NCBI GenBank assembly: GCA_037954325.1
Contig: JBBMNZ010000003.1
Location: 22,985,392 to 23,049,391 of the forward strand
Length of the DNA: 64,000 nucleotides
Direction: 5' to 3'
Source: Fistularia commersonii
Lineage: Eukaryota > Chordata > Actinopteri > Syngnathiformes > Fistulariidae
Shown here: positions 1 to 12,412 of the stretch, piece after piece
How the letters are laid out: each line of letters starts with the position of its first letter
Numbering within the stretch: the first letter of the stretch is position 1
Program-made: the position numbers and the translations under genes
Notes under the pieces: generated by a model
The model's database searches: none
Told to the model about the DNA's origin: nothing
Seen by the model: only the letters and a program-made list of their open reading frames with translations

Positions 1-620
1 GCGTAGCCAAACAAATGTCCACCAAAAGTCTGGAGTCCTTGAACCTTTTTCAGGATATAGGCCGTTTCTTGGTGCGTTTGGACAGCATAGGAGCCAGGGA
101 CTATCGGACCGGAGCATCTAGAAACCGTTTTAGCTCCCATTCCGAGGGTCTTTTTACGGTTCCATAGGAACTTGTGTAACTTGGGCGATTGGTGGAAGTC
201 GTTAGCCACACCCAATACAAGATACTTCCAGCTTTTGCGATTGTTGGTCAGCTGTTTTGCTCCAAAATCGACAGAAGCGGTGAGAAATGAACCCATGAGG
301 AGGCCCGAGCTCTTCTGCATCCACGTCTCCAAAATAAGTGAGCTAATGGCCGGGTTCTTCACCTGGTGAGGCAGCACAAGGAGAAAATAAAGGCACTTCA
401 ACCCGTTTGAGAGTCATGGACTATATTCTCCATGTCGTCCGTGTTGCCTTGCTGTTTTTCGCTGGGGTTTGTTTTCAAGTGTTCCAAGCTTCAGGTGCAC
501 ATTGCAGACGCTTCCCCTGGAGGAGGCTAATTCTTGGAAGAAAATTTGTACCGGACGGTTACTTTTCTGTCCGAAGGCTGTCGTCGGCATCTTCACGTCC
601 CCCGATGGACTCCAGAACTG
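1..620 (+). mobile_element. Dispersed Myb/SANT-derived repeat, copy A (may start before the window)
   Basis: This is one of six related copies in the window; the others are near 25.4, 37.7, 42.6, 47.8 and 54.5 kb. Shared landmarks in order are an AGCTCCCATTCCGAGG-like word near 135, a block of GGAACT/TAGGAACT words, a degenerate Myb/SANT-like coding remnant at about 263-322, a CTCCATGTCGTCCGTGT word near 430, and CCCCTGGAGGAGGCTA near 515. The coding remnant is broken here by indels and stops. No terminal repeats or target-site duplication are visible, and the left end may lie outside the window. Shared architecture is seen directly; the link to a DNA transposon accessory protein is inferred. 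Confidence 0.65.
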
Positions 621-1309
621 AGAACACGCCTAGCTGCTAGCCGCTAGTTGCTAGCGACTAGCTGGCTGCACACGTGGCACAGCAAAACCCCTTGCACTTT
701 GAAACCAATAATGATAATAATCAGTGAATCTGCAGCGCCTGCTCGTCTTTATCCTTTTGTTTTCAAGGAGTAGGTAAAAGCATAGATGCGCTTAATCCTG
801 TCACCGCTAATCGTGTGTGGACTCGTGGAGGAAAGTGGAGGGAGGGCGGAGGGGTGAGATGGGGGAGGTGGGGGGGACAAAGCCAGGACGAAAACGCCGC
901 CCCATCAGCGTCCTGAAGCCTCACGGTGTTCCAACACGTCGAGAAGTCATTGTCTGGAAAATGATGAATATCGGTAAACAGCCTCCACCACCGGGACGCT
1001 TTAGCATCTTTTATATAAAACGACCCCCCCCCCCCCCTTCCATTATATTTATGTATTTCAATGCATAAAATAATCAGAGCCCTACTTTTCCCCCCCTAAT
1101 ATTTCCAAATGGTTTTTCCGAAACCCGCAATTGAATCACAGGCCTCACCTATATTTATAAACGTTATAAAAACACCCTCCGCTCCGGGGGTCAGCGACAG
1201 GTGACAAGCCGAACCCCCCCCCCCCCTCCGCCCCTTTTCCAGGTTTAATAAACTCTCCAGCGGCGCTCCTCTGCCGCCCCGTGTTTGCTCACCGCGCCCC
1301 GTTAGCCGC

Positions 1310-1900
1310 CTTTTTTATGGCGCCATTCGGTAAATAACGCTCCATCCGGCCGTTACATCTTTTCTATTCCGAATTCAAGGAAATGAGAGAATCTTTTCCT
1401 CGGAGCAATCCTGCCGACTGTCACATTTGCCGGAGGAAATGCATGGAAAAGTGTGTGTGTGCGGGGTGGGGGGAGAATAAGGGAGGGATGGGGAGGACCC
1501 CGATATAATGTAATAGTGTTTATTAGGGTTTCTTGGGGGAAAATGAGAATGCTAATCGTATTCATAGCCGGCACCGCGGGTAATTTGCCGCCCGCGATAA
1601 GCCGCCATATCGGCGCGAACCGCCGATGACTGAGTGACACGCGTGGCATTTCCGACTCATTATTCATCGATCCCGTTTTCCGGGTCCCGTTCGGATGTTC
1701 GAGTCGCCGGCGTGTTTGCGCAGGAGAGCCGGGTGAAACGCAGGCGATAGAGGGCGATTTTTGTCTTCGGGTCGGAAACGGATGATAATGTGCCATTACG
1801 GCGCCGCCACCTTGACACCATTAGTGCGATGTTTCTACAAATTAAGGACGCCGCTCCTGACCTGGGTTTCGATGCGGTCTTCCGCTAGGCATGGGGCGGG
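1310..1900. other. Unique block, possible conserved non-coding element
   Basis: This is a non-repetitive stretch with TAAT-type words and balanced composition, set between simple-repeat-rich flanks. Such blocks in fish genomes are often conserved non-coding elements near developmental regulators. Conservation cannot be seen here, so the call rests on texture only. Confidence 0.2.
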
Positions 1901-2385
1901 TGGGGGGGGTTGACTACCCCCTATGATGATAATAAATGCCTCCTCCCGTTCGCGGTGCCCTTCATTATAACATTGATATGCTAATAGCTCCTCTGTAATC
2001 CATCGCCGACCACGCAGGTGACACCGGACCTTGTCAGGTTCGCGTTAATGAAGCTAATGAGCTAACAGGAGATGTCGAGGCTTGTCCGGGAAAAGGAGAG
2101 ATGCGGCACGTTTCGAGAATGCTGACCGCGATCGGGATTTAGAGAAGCTGGGGGTTGAATCGTAACCCCCCCTCCTCCAAAGCCCAGACTTTGGGTCTAT
2201 CCCTGCACGTTGTATAATTAGAAAGCATGCATATGCAGGCGCGTACATGCAAACAAGTGCTGTGCGTGTGTGTGTGTGTGTGGCACCGACTGGACGGCGA
2301 GCAGCTGCCCAGCCGGAGCCTGCCGCGCCGGGAGGTGGCTGTCACATTCTCAGACTGCACTGCCGGACGCGGCATTTGACACAAG

Positions 2386-2402
2386 CCCCCCCCCCCCCCC
2401 CC
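2386..2402. repeat. Poly-C tract, 17 bases
   Basis: An uninterrupted C run preceding a CTCTTCC stretch. It is one of at least five C or G tracts of 15 or more bases in the window. Confidence 0.9.
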
Positions 2403-4846
2403 TCTTCCCACAAGTCTCGGGGGCAGCTGCAAGTTGCCATTCAAGTGGCCCCTCGGAGCCAACTGCTCAGACCCACCCAGATCCCCATGTCTCCGGCGTG
2501 ATATTTAATCTAGGAGATCACGGCGGCAGGGGCCCCCGCATGTGCCGCGCATCCGCGACCCGGAGGAAACTGTAATTGCTTGGCCCCTTCGGCTCACAGC
2601 TAACGGGGGGTTGGGCGTTCATACCTGAACCGCCGCTCCAAATATTTACTTCTGCCCTCCGCCGACCCTGGTCCTAGTCACCAAATCCCCGTCCTGCCTT
2701 CCCATCCCGGCCCCTCCGTCACCGGCTAAGTCTTCCACGGAGCTCGGAGGCTATCAGGGATTTAAGGAGGAAAAGCCCTTTATCCGGGGGGGGACTTTCT
2801 TTATAGGCCGGGGTGAGCAAACGTCATGTCAGCAAAACGTCCAGAAAAGCTCAGAAACTGCATCTTTTTCTGCTTCGGGGGGGAGGAGCCAAACAAAGTT
2901 TCCACCGGAAAGCATCGGAATGACTTGCAAGCGAAGTCCATTATTATTCTTTTTTAAATGTGAAAAACTACAACGCTTGAACATCGGTCTACGAATCTCG
3001 TAAGAGAGGTTTCGATCCACGTCGCAGCGTAGCGGCAGTCGCGCTTGCAACTCTACGTTGTTTACATCGTTGTGCTCTCCTGTTATAATGCTCTTTTCAG
3101 TAAGCTAGCCCTCATTATGGCTCACAAAAAGCTAAGAGTGCTAGGGCTAGTGCTAGCAGCTTTAAGAAGCAGTTAAGAATCATAATCAATCTGAAGCAGG
3201 AACTAAAAGCTAATTGTGAGCGCGGTGGACACGGCTAAATTGACTTTCTGTACAATCCAGAAGAACAAAGAGGCACCAAAGACGGCTGATGTGGCTAAAG
3301 GGGCGGCTACGTTAACGTAGCAAAGGTCTCAAGTCTTAGAAAGAATAGAAAAGTTGTTGTTAGTTTGGATGAATAAGACAGCTAACTGGTGTCGGCGTTA
3401 GCAAGGGTCTCATTTCCGAGAAGGCTTTACTTTTGAGTTTACTCCGATCGCAAGTGCTGGCAAGAAGATAAAACACCAGAAACACAGCAATAAATAAGAT
3501 TATCTTTAATTCCTTTCTGTGATTTTGCCGCACATAAATCCACAAAAAGTTTCAATAGAGCGCAGCATGTTTTTGGGGTCTGGACAACGAATCAATGGGT
3601 TAACATCGATTTCAATGGGACACATTTATTCGGTTCTTTAATGAAGTAAAAGAACAAACTTTGTTTTCAAATCAGTTATTGGGCATTTTAAAGAGTTTAC
3701 TCCTTCCTTTTTTGGTGGATGCATTGAGGAGATGCATCTCGCCCCCCCATCACCATTTCCACCACCTTTAGTTGGTCTGTTTTGGCTAATCTGAACAGTT
3801 GCTCTCCGAGCCGCCGGGGATTCTGGCCTGCATCTGAACACCAGGTGTTGGCCTGAGGCCTGAGGCCTGGGGGCCAAAGACAAACGCTGGACAAGGCACA
3901 AGAATGCGCCGTTTCGAATCGGTCATCTGTCCGTGCGCTATGCGACACCGCAAATGTGCGTGTTGGGTAGGTCCGTGTGCACCGTGCCCGCTCAGATGCC
4001 AACCCTGCCGCGGACTCTGCCCGCTGTGTCACGCCGTTTACGGCCTTATCAGACGTTACTCATTACCCGGTCCGGCGTGCACTGACATGGAGAGCGACCC
4101 ATTTGTGAAATCCGGGAAGTGTGTCGTATTCTCGCCCAGGAGCGGCGCATACCAACCCCACCTTTTTTTTTTTTTTGAATTTTATTTTACTTGACGTCTC
4201 AAGCGCGATTCTCCGTTGATAAAAACGTGACTCTCCGATGAGGCGGTCTGTAGCTGCGGCGCGAGCCGGAGCCCGTGTCACCTGTGGATTTAAGAAAGGC
4301 GGCAGCTGGGGAAGGTAATCCCGCTTCTCCAGGTCAGGCTTCAGACAAGCTCCAGCAGGCCTCGCTCACTGCAGCTCCAATTAACACACACACACCGGCG
4401 GGGAAATCTCCTCCTCCTCCTTCGCAGACCCGTATTGTAGCGCGCTCCCAGTTTGCACAGGGTTAATCTTTATTTATTTTAACTCCCTCACCTTCCCTCC
4501 CACCACCCTCCGTCTTCGAACCTTTTTTGACCGGCCGCAACACGCTCAGGAGATTTCCAGTTGCGCCTCTGCGGGATGGGCGGGGGTCAGGAGATGCACC
4601 AGCAGCGCGGGATTAAATTGCGTGCGACACGCGTAATGTTTTCGTGTGAAATTTCGCCTGGATATGAGGGCGTTGGTTTTGCCTCGCCGGTTACTGCCCG
4701 ATAAGAGGATCGATAAGAACGCCAGGCGCTTCCAACCCATGTTTCCCCCACAAATCTCGCCGGATTCTCAGGTTAAGTGCATGTAAAAGTCACGCTTGGC
4801 TTCCAGCGTTGTTTAACCTTCATGACGGATGCAAAATGTAGATGGA

Positions 4847-4876
4847 TTGATAGATAGATGGATGGATAGATGGACA
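4847..4876. repeat. GATA/GATG tetranucleotide repeat
   Basis: Imperfect GATA and GATG units. Such runs often terminate fish retroposons, and this one could be a tail remnant, although no SINE or LINE body is recognisable immediately upstream. Confidence 0.75.
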
Positions 4877-5058
4877 TTATTCAGACCTTTATCCCAAAAT
4901 TCATTTTGTCATAGCAGCCACAGTATATATGTAGCAATAGCATACCTAAACTATAACACAAGCGCATCAGCACAAAAATAAAACATATATACTGTACATA
5001 TATACACAATGCATAAATGTGTGCGTGTGTATTTGTTTGTGTATATGTACACATATAT

Positions 5059-5399
5059 ATCATCCTGCCTATCTTTTATTTATTTTATTCATTGCTATTT
5101 ACTTTTGTCACTCTATATTGTTTTTTAGTTCTAGTTGTGTATTTTTCACCCTCACTGTATCTTGATGTTGCCCATTGCCATCCCTGATCTTGTTGTTTGT
5201 TGTCCACTTATCTGCCGTCTATTTATTCTTGGATTTTTTTTTTGTCTTGCTATATCCTGTCTGCTCCCTTTCTATTGATATTCATACCCACATTTAAATT
5301 CATATTTATTTCCTTTTTTTTTGACATTACAACTGTCACACTGTTTTGACAAAGGAATTTCCCCTATGGGGATCAATAAAGTTTATCTTATCTTATATG
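5059..5399 (+). mobile_element. LINE 3' UTR and tail
   Basis: This pyrimidine-rich segment ends in TTTCCCCTATGGGGATCAAT, then AAAGT and TTATCTTATCTTA units, a common ending of fish L2/CR1-like LINEs. Its interior (CACCCTCACTGTATCTTGATG and following) is recognisably the same family as the reverse-oriented copy at 11468-11990, which reads CACCCTTACTGTTCCTTTATG in the complementary sense. Only the non-coding 3' end is present, consistent with 5' truncation at insertion. The clade assignment is from memory of the tail type. Confidence 0.75.
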
Positions 5400-5432
5400 T
5401 ATACACACAGCTATGTATATATGAATAATCTA

Positions 5433-5440
5433 TGTATGTA

Positions 5441-5484
<44 letters not shown>

Positions 5485-5562
5485 TGTGTGTGTGTGTGTA
5501 TATATATATGTATATATATGTGTGTATATATGAATGTGTGTGTGTGTGTGTGTGTATTTATA
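5433..5562. repeat. Compound TA/TG microsatellite
   Basis: TA repeats at 5449-5481 are followed by alternating TG and TA blocks up to 5562. The block separates the LINE tail from a SINE tail. Alternating purine-pyrimidine DNA of this length can adopt Z-DNA or cruciform structure. Confidence 0.95.
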
Positions 5563-5690
5563 TAGGGATGGTGATCGCACCCTGCCTCAGGCCCAATGAC
5601 AGCTTGGATAGGCTGCAGCCCCCCTGTGACCCTCCTGCTGCAGAATAAGCATAATAGATTGAGTGAATGAATGAATGCATGAATGAATGT
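5563..5690 (+). mobile_element. DANA/Mermaid-type SINE, 3' fragment
   Basis: Contains the 3' part of the family: a CACCCTGCCTCAGGCCCAAT-like segment, GACAGCTTGGATAGGCTGCA, then CAGAATAAGCATAATAGATT and a GAAT tetranucleotide tail. The tRNA-like head is missing. A CA microsatellite follows at about 5693-5712. The full-length copies at 32555 and 37408 provide the comparison. Confidence 0.75.
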
Positions 5691-5712
5691 TACACACACA
5701 CACACACACACA

Positions 5713-6683
5713 TATATATTTATACTGATATCTATGTATATATATTTTTACAGAGACAGTGATTGAATATATGCACCGAATGAAATGAGACGAATAATCC
5801 TCCAGGATATTTGATATGCTACGTCCTTTCTGTTTAAGTGGGAGACGGGCGGGGGTGGAGATGGGGAGGGTGGAGTGGGGGTGGGTGTGGTGGTGGGGGG
5901 GGGCAACATAACCAGCCAAATCAGCCCCAGCGACCAATGGGGTGACAGATGTCTCTCCGCGCGAGACTGATCTCACGTCCAAGCGGGGCCCGGCCGGCCC
6001 CTAATGAAATTTCCACTGTGCCTTAAAGGGACGGGGCTGGAATGGCAGAGGATGAATTGAGGAGACGCCCCATCTTGGGTTTATATGAGATAAATTAGAT
6101 TTTTTTTTAATGCAGAAATGGGCTGAGATCATCTGCCGGAGATGTCTTAAAAAAAAAAAATCTGAATATGTGGCCGCCAGTCAAATAGTATTTCTAGAAT
6201 CATCCTAGTGACCAAGACATTTCTTCATCTGTTTTCAATGCAGACAGGTTGAGCGATCAGATCATCTCTGGCACCTAATTCGAGGTTAAACTGTCCTGTC
6301 CGACCTCCTATCCCGACTCATGATGCTTTGGGAGACTCCCGTGCACGACAGCCGGGCTTGTGCACCGGCCACGCTAGCAGTGCTGAACTCACTGCTGCGA
6401 GCATACATGTCTAGGATACCTTTTGTGGGTTCCATCGCGCTTAGAGTTCTGAAAAGTTATTTTCGACACCATCTTAACGTTGTAATTATCATGTAATATT
6501 ACTAAGACGAAGAAGATCGTGAGATGGGAGGGAATCTGCTAAATAAAGGGCTCGGTGTGGATTCTCCCACCATGCTTGCCTGGCTGCCGGTGCACAAGAA
6601 GGAAAATGCGCAAGACCTTTTCCGAGCTAGCACCGAGCGCCTCGCACATGAAACACACACCACTACTCTGTTTGGAGACAGCC
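5713..6683. other. Unique sequence, possible regulatory block
   Basis: I see no gene. The part at about 5990-6210 is low in simple repeats and carries words such as ATAAATTAGAT and GGGCTGAGATCATCTG, which looks like vertebrate conserved non-coding DNA. A G-rich stretch lies at about 5848-5910. Conservation is untested. Confidence 0.25.
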
Positions 6684-6932
6684 CCTGTGAGTGTATGTGT
6701 GTGTGTGTGGTTGCAATGCTGAGATGTGTGGCCCTGCTGCATGACCCCCCCCCTCACACACACACACACTCCTCCGAGGAAAAAAAAAAACACTTCATTT
6801 CTCATCTTCCCTCCTACGCATGTCTCTCTTCGAGTGTGTCTCCAGCTAAATGGTGTGTGTGTGTGTGTGTGTGTGGGGGGGGTCATGTGTGTATGGGTGG
6901 GGGTGGGTGTGGGGGGTGGGGGTGTCAGGGTA
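6684..6932. repeat. TG/CA and G-rich simple-repeat region
   Basis: TG runs near 6692-6708 and 6854-6876, a CA run near 6755-6768, an A run near 6780, and a GGGTGGGTG-type tract at about 6876-6926. The apparent open frames here are repeat translations (THTHTH, VCVCV). Confidence 0.9.
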
Positions 6933-7959
6933 TCAGGTGTCATTTAAAAAAGCAGCTGTCAGGATCGGCTGAAAATGGAGCATGACTTTATTCTGCCTAA
7001 ACTGTAGCCTGGTGAAAACAGCGTGGCCTCTTGTTGCCCCTCCGCCACAACGCGGGCATTTCTTTTATTTATTTTATTTTTTTCGTGTTTTTCCACCGGA
7101 TTGATTTCTCTCTTTCCCGTCGCGTAAATGAATATTTCAGCGGAGCTCCTGGCTCCCGCCGGATGTCGGTTGTCGATGAATAAAAATACGGTCTTACGTC
7201 AGCCGTGGGCTTGATAATATTCAAATGAAGTAATCCGGCTCATTTCTATGCTAAGTCGCCGGGCCTCGGCGGTCCGGCGGCGCCCCGGTCCTTCCTGTCC
7301 TACCTCCGCGTTCGCCTCACACACCGGAGTGCATGTTCGCACACACACTCGCAGCTGCCGGGGATTAGGGAAGGAAGTAGAGTCCAACACACGATGTTTC
7401 AAAGTCAACACAATGGAGCCGGACTTGACCTCTGACCCGCGTGGCCGTCCGGCGGCTGATAACATCAGGCGACTCAAAGACAAATCTCTGCAACCCCAGC
7501 GCCGCCGCCGCCGCCGCCGCCGACACACAGTCGGACCTATTTCGGAGTGGAAAAAACTGATGACAATATCCCACTTTTCCGAAAAGGATTTAACTTTACA
7601 TAGTGATGACTCCATAGCGCGGGAGTGGGTGATAATTAATAGCTTCCATTACGGCGAAAAAACCTCTTTCTCTGCACTTTCCCTGCTGGACGGAGCTGAA
7701 AGCGCTTAGCTCCGTGTTTCTGCCCTACCTGGGGCTATAGACAAGCGGCATCCTGCATGTTAAATACAGGCCTTCCCCCCCCATGACCCTCCCCATCCTC
7801 AGCTCAAATCAAACCCCCCTCTCATCTTCTTTCAACCCTTTGAAACGTCTGAGAAAGTGTGATTCATGCGGGGAAACTCCCCCGCCTCTCCGCGGCCCCG
7901 TCTGACAATCACGGATGCTGCCGATGTGTGTTTATGCGCACGAGTCACGCCGATGTTGC
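6933..7959. other. Unique sequence with a short CCG repeat
   Basis: I see no supportable gene. The arginine-rich frame near 7500 comes from the CCG repeat. The AT-rich segment at 7100-7260 and the stretch after 7600 contain TAAT words. Confidence 0.4.
7500..7522. repeat. CCG trinucleotide repeat
   Basis: About seven uninterrupted CCG units in otherwise non-repetitive sequence. Confidence 0.95.
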
Positions 7960-8720
7960 TCGACGGAGACGCCAATTATCGTAATTATTATTGCCGTAAT
8001 TGTAATAACTATTATTATTCATCATCATTATTATTTCTTTGTTACTATTATTATCGAAATTGCAACCATTATAAAATCTAACCACTATAATACACATAGC
8101 AGCAGCAACAATTAATTAATATATCAATTATTATCATTATTACCGTGATCAGTGTTAAATAATGATGTAAATAATAACAATAATTAGATTGTTATTATTT
8201 TTACTAGCTATTGTTATAATTATCATCACAAGTATTGTTGTCATTATATCACCATGTTTTCATAAATAATAATAAAATAAATTACAATAAGAGACAGCAA
8301 TAATCATTATTATTTTTACTGTCATTACTAGAAAGCATTGTCATCATCAGAAATGATCATTACTGCCAAAATTATAATAACAATAACTGTTATTATTGAT
8401 CATTGCTATTATTTCATTATTGTCAAAATTATAAAAACTAACCGCTATCGTGCAAATAACTGTAGCGATGTTATTATATTACTGTAATTGTAATAGTTAT
8501 TAATGTTATCACTATATAATTATAATATAATAAAAGTGTCACTAATAATAATCATATTATTATAATTTTTTTTACTAGATATAATTATTAGAAATGATTA
8601 TGATCACTCTAATAATTATATATTACAATGATATATCATCCATCCATGATCTGCCCCTCATCCTGCACTCTTATTACTATTATTATCATTGTTGTTGTTG
8701 CAGCAATTATTGTCATTATG
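7960..8720. repeat. Degenerate ATT/TAA-rich block of about 750 bp
   Basis: Dominated by ATT, TTA and TAA words, interrupted by CATCATC and GTTGTT pieces, with many near-palindromic ATTATTATAATAAT combinations on both strands. It reads as an old, decayed trinucleotide expansion. Both edges pass abruptly into GC-richer sequence. The Ile/Tyr/Asn-rich frames inside are repeat artefacts. Confidence 0.9.
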
Positions 8721-11467
8721 CATTTGCTCATTTTGATGGAACCGTCCCCACGACTGGTTGTACATCACACCCCTCCACTGCGGGGATATGGAAATGAACC
8801 AGCCGCCCTCCACAGGGACTCTCGAAACAATTATCTGCACTTCAAGGAAACCCGCCCCCACCGAGCATTAGCATCATTTCTCTAAGTGGCTAATGTTGAC
8901 CGTCTACGCCTCCCCGGCCGTCGGGTCGGGCTGTTGTGGCTGAAGAGAAGCAGAACGAGGATGACGAAGAAGCGCGCGAGATAGCTTACCGGAACAGGAA
9001 GTAAAATAAACCAAAATACGCCCGTCTCCTCTTGTGACTCAGCCAAGAACTGGCAGGATGTTCATGAATCCCGCCCCCACTCCTTGTAGCGTAGTGGTGA
9101 CTCAGTGTGTGTGGGGGTAAGGATGTGTGTGTGTGTGTGTGTGTGGGGGGTGTTTGACGGCCCACCGAGGTCCGAGGAACATCCCCTCGGAGCCCCCTGG
9201 GTCCCGACGGGCTCCCGTGATTCCGTAATTAGCCCTCTCTGGTTTGTCTTCTGTTTTTTTGCTGCCGGTCTGAGCCTGTGTGTGCACGCATGGGCCGCCA
9301 CTGAAGCCCGGCCAACACACACACCCCTCCCTCATCCCGCTAGACCCGGGGAAAACACGCATGAAGATGAAAACCCAGTTGGGTAATGAGCACGTATGTG
9401 AGAAAACCTCTGACTGTGCGCTTATGAATCAGCCGGGGGGGTCTGGACTGCGGTTTGGAGCTCTCCAACACAAGAGGTGATTAGACGGGAGAGTCAGACC
9501 GGGTTGTGTGTGTGTGTTTTTTTTTTTTTTTTTTTTTTTTTTTGTGTAGCATGACTTAGCTGTATATGTGCGCGGATGTTCCGCGGCGGCTTTCTGCGAG
9601 CAACAGCTGTCGGCCTGCATCGCAGCGGCGGTGAGGAAAGCGCTGATGTTGCTGCCCCGGCACGCCGGGGGCTTCGGGTCGTGACACACGTCGACGCACC
9701 TGCCTGACTCAGCTGCGTCTCGACCTTCTGCGTCTTTTATTTTTCCTCCCCGCTCGGCTACGTGTCGGCGCTAATCCGGCACCGGCGAGAGCTTTGGAGC
9801 TAGCGGCGGCACCGGTAACGTCGGGGTTCGCCGGGGTTATCCGGACCTCTCCCCGTCCCCGCCTCTGCTCCGGAGGAAAAAAACAAAAATTCCGACCCCC
9901 TGAAACGCATCGGCCTTCCCGCGCGGAGTCCTGGAAAGCCGCCGCTTTTGCATTCGGCGCCACCTCGCCTCATCTAAAGTCATTTAGAGGGTTTTGTTTC
10001 CTCTCCTTCTCCCGCGCTGCGTGTGATGTAGGAAATGTAGGAGATGTTTGTCTTTTCAGCCGGGTTCCGTTGCCTTTTGTGTGTCTTGCCTGAAACAGCA
10101 TGTCAGCCAGGCGGGGCGGCACTGGGAGGATGTGTGTGTGTGAGAGAAAAATAGAGTGTGTGTTGAATGAAATGTAAAAAGCAGTACGCCTGCCTGCACA
10201 CACACACAACAGCCTTTGGCCTAATGGGAGCTGACACTCTGACAGGCTCTCTGAGCTCTTTATCTGGGCCTCTTGCCTCAGAGTGTGTGTGCGTACGTGT
10301 GTGTGTGTGCACGCCGAGGCTTTCTGTTGGCGTGCACGTTTCCCCGTGCGCGCGTGACCCCAGTGGCGGTAGTCGCCGAGCCCCCGGAGAGTTCCTTAAC
10401 CCTCGAACAGAGTCAGACTCATTTACATTGAAATGGGAGAGTGGAAGGGCCTCTTTATGGACTGTTTGCTTTTGCTCCATAGAAAACCCTCAACTCCACC
10501 TCTCTCACGCACAAGTGCATGCATTCTACACACACACACACGCACACTGGATACATGGGAATGTCGTGCAGCAACTCACACAGTTGGTTTCCCAAACTGT
10601 TTAGGGGTTACGCTCCGCCAAAGACGAATAATTGTGTGTGTGCAAATTGGATGGAGTCCCGCGAAGACACTTGGTCGCTAGCTAGCTAAGCGCTTTCCAC
10701 GGCAGGTCCCGCGTCCGGTGGGAACGCCGTCTCCCCTTGATCATTTTCATAACCCGGCGGAGAAGGAGCTCCGAATCCGAGCGAAGGCCGGTATCTGGGG
10801 GTGGGTGGGTGGGGGGGGGGCACAGGTCTAATTATAGCAGGCTGAAAGGGGAGTGGGAAGAAAACCCACAAGTTTCCGCAGACGGAGAGGGCGAGAGTCT
10901 CCCCTCCTCTCTTCTTTGGCCTATTTTAGCGGCGCGGGGGAAGAGGACCAAAACAAACCCGAACATCTGATCTCGTTTAGATCTTGAACGTCTCGTTTTC
11001 CCCCTTATCTTATCTGTCCGGCGAGGGCGCCCCATAAAGGCCGGCCAGAGTGCAGCTACGAAGTCAAGCGTCGGATTAAAGTGCGAAGTACGCAGAGAGA
11101 GCTGCGAACACACGATAAAATACAATGTGGCTTTGGGTTAGCGCTAAGCTAGCCGCTAGCTATGCTGCCATAGACTTTCCCTGCTGGGGGATGATGCGCC
11201 GCTTTCATTCCTTTCACTCGTATCCCTTTCTCATTACACGATAATAACCTTTTCTCCTCCTTGGGCAACTCCCGATGTGCACGTTCCCACGGGACTCCAT
11301 CTAACCAGGCGTCGGATGAATCATTTGGCTATTAGCACGTAACTGTTAGCGTTACTGTTATTACCAGCATTAGAGATGGTTTGCGGTTGTCCCTCTCAAC
11401 CCATCACACCTCCTCCGCCTCCATCAATCTCCAACCAACTGGTCAAGGCAGAAGGCCGTCCACATTA
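8721..11467. other. Unique sequence with scattered microsatellites, no gene seen
   Basis: Contains TG runs near 9123-9146 and 10281-10308, a CA run near 10530-10544, a G tract near 10811-10820, and CTAGC-type words near 10676-10690 and 11140-11162. The 9700-10020 part is CpG-rich. I find no open frame with a recognisable domain. Confidence 0.45.
9502..9543. repeat. TG repeat joined to a 27-base T tract
   Basis: A short TG run leads directly into T at 9517-9543. No retroposon body is recognisable next to it, so I do not call it a reversed poly-A tail. Confidence 0.9.
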
Positions 11468-11990
11468 AAATAAGATAAACTTTATTGATCTTTATTTAAG
11501 TGAAATAAACATGTATAGAGTGACAGAAGATAGCTGCAACAACATCAGGGATACTAATGGACAACATAAAGGAACAGTAAGGGTGACAAATACAAAAAAA
11601 AAAAAAAAAAACAGAACTTAATGACATTATACATAGAGCGAGAAAAGCGATGGATAAAATAAATAAACAAAAACAGGCATGACATGTGAATGAGTGGAAG
11701 GTTTGGTTCTGCACCGGGTTGGGATGAACCGTTGTGCTGAAGGAGCTCGTTATCCACAGCTCGTTGCGCAGGATGGGAGGATTCTCCCAGATGCCTCCTG
11801 GTTGGTCCTTCACCCTCCCCACCGCCACCGGTCCAAGGAGGTCCAGGTTCAGTCCCACCACCGAGCGGGCCGTTGACGTCACCACTATAGTGAAGACGAG
11901 CCAGGACCCGTCCAAAGTCTCTAAGAGGTGGTTATTTCCTTACTGCTGCTCATTGGGGAATGTTGACCTCTGAATGTTCTGTGGAGATCC
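11468..11990 (-). mobile_element. LINE 3' end, reverse orientation
   Basis: Read on the minus strand it finishes in ATCAATAAAGTTTATCTTAT, the same ending as the copy at 5059-5399, and shares its CACCCTTACTGT / GTCCATTAGTATCCCTGATG interior. The inner part (11700-11990) resembles the end of the LINE coding region, with an AGCTCCTTCAGCAC-like word, but stops and indels are present. An A tract interrupts it at about 11595-11612. 5' truncated. Confidence 0.7.
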
Positions 11991-12253
11991 AGACCTGCTC
12001 CAAGTGGAAGGTATCATCAGAAGACTGGGTTGTGATTTGGCGGCGTAGAAATAAAATCTGACCTGACTTGATGACAGAGCTCAGGTTTAACAAACCAGAA
12101 GGAGGCGGCGGATGGGAGGGCAAAGGGTTCGATCAGAATCGGGAAGGTTTTGGGGGGGGCTGCTCAGAGGTAAACCCGGGTTCTCCGCAGGTTCTAAGCC
12201 AGAACTCGGCAGGAGGCCACGCTGTGATTGACAGGTGATTGACAGGAGACCAG

Positions 12254-12400
12254 TCCATTACATTACATTACATTGCATTACATAACAGTCATTTGGCAGC
12301 ACTTTTCTCTAAAGCCACTTACAAAAAGTACAATTTAGTTACCAAATGTCCGAAGTACCAGTAGTCGGAAGTGGAAGTGACCACTCAACCATATAACCAT
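12254..12400. mobile_element. Teleost interspersed repeat, ACATT plus conserved core
   Basis: ATTAC pentamers are followed by GTCATTTGGCAGCACTTTTC and AAAGCCACTTACAAAAAGTA. This is a decayed form of the motif familiar in many fish genomes, where CATTTAGCAGACGCTTTTAT follows ACATT repeats. I recognise the motif but cannot assign it to a named family. Its right border touches the pogo-like MITE at 12413. Confidence 0.6.
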
Positions 12401-12412
12401 CTCAGAACCATA

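Larger units (their letters stand above)
621..4846. other. Mostly unique sequence, no supportable gene
   Basis: I find no exon or transposon here that I would defend. Small features are a CTAGC-rich patch at about 629-665, C tracts near 1023-1037 and 1216-1226, a TG run at about 2266-2281, and a T run at about 4163-4176. Short open frames in several frames match nothing I recognise and lack clear splice-site context. The 1310-1900 part is listed separately as possible regulatory sequence. Confidence 0.5.

Noticed and set aside
5383..5711. Open frames rich in IYIYI and THTHTH
   Set aside because: Translations of the TA/TG/CA microsatellite.
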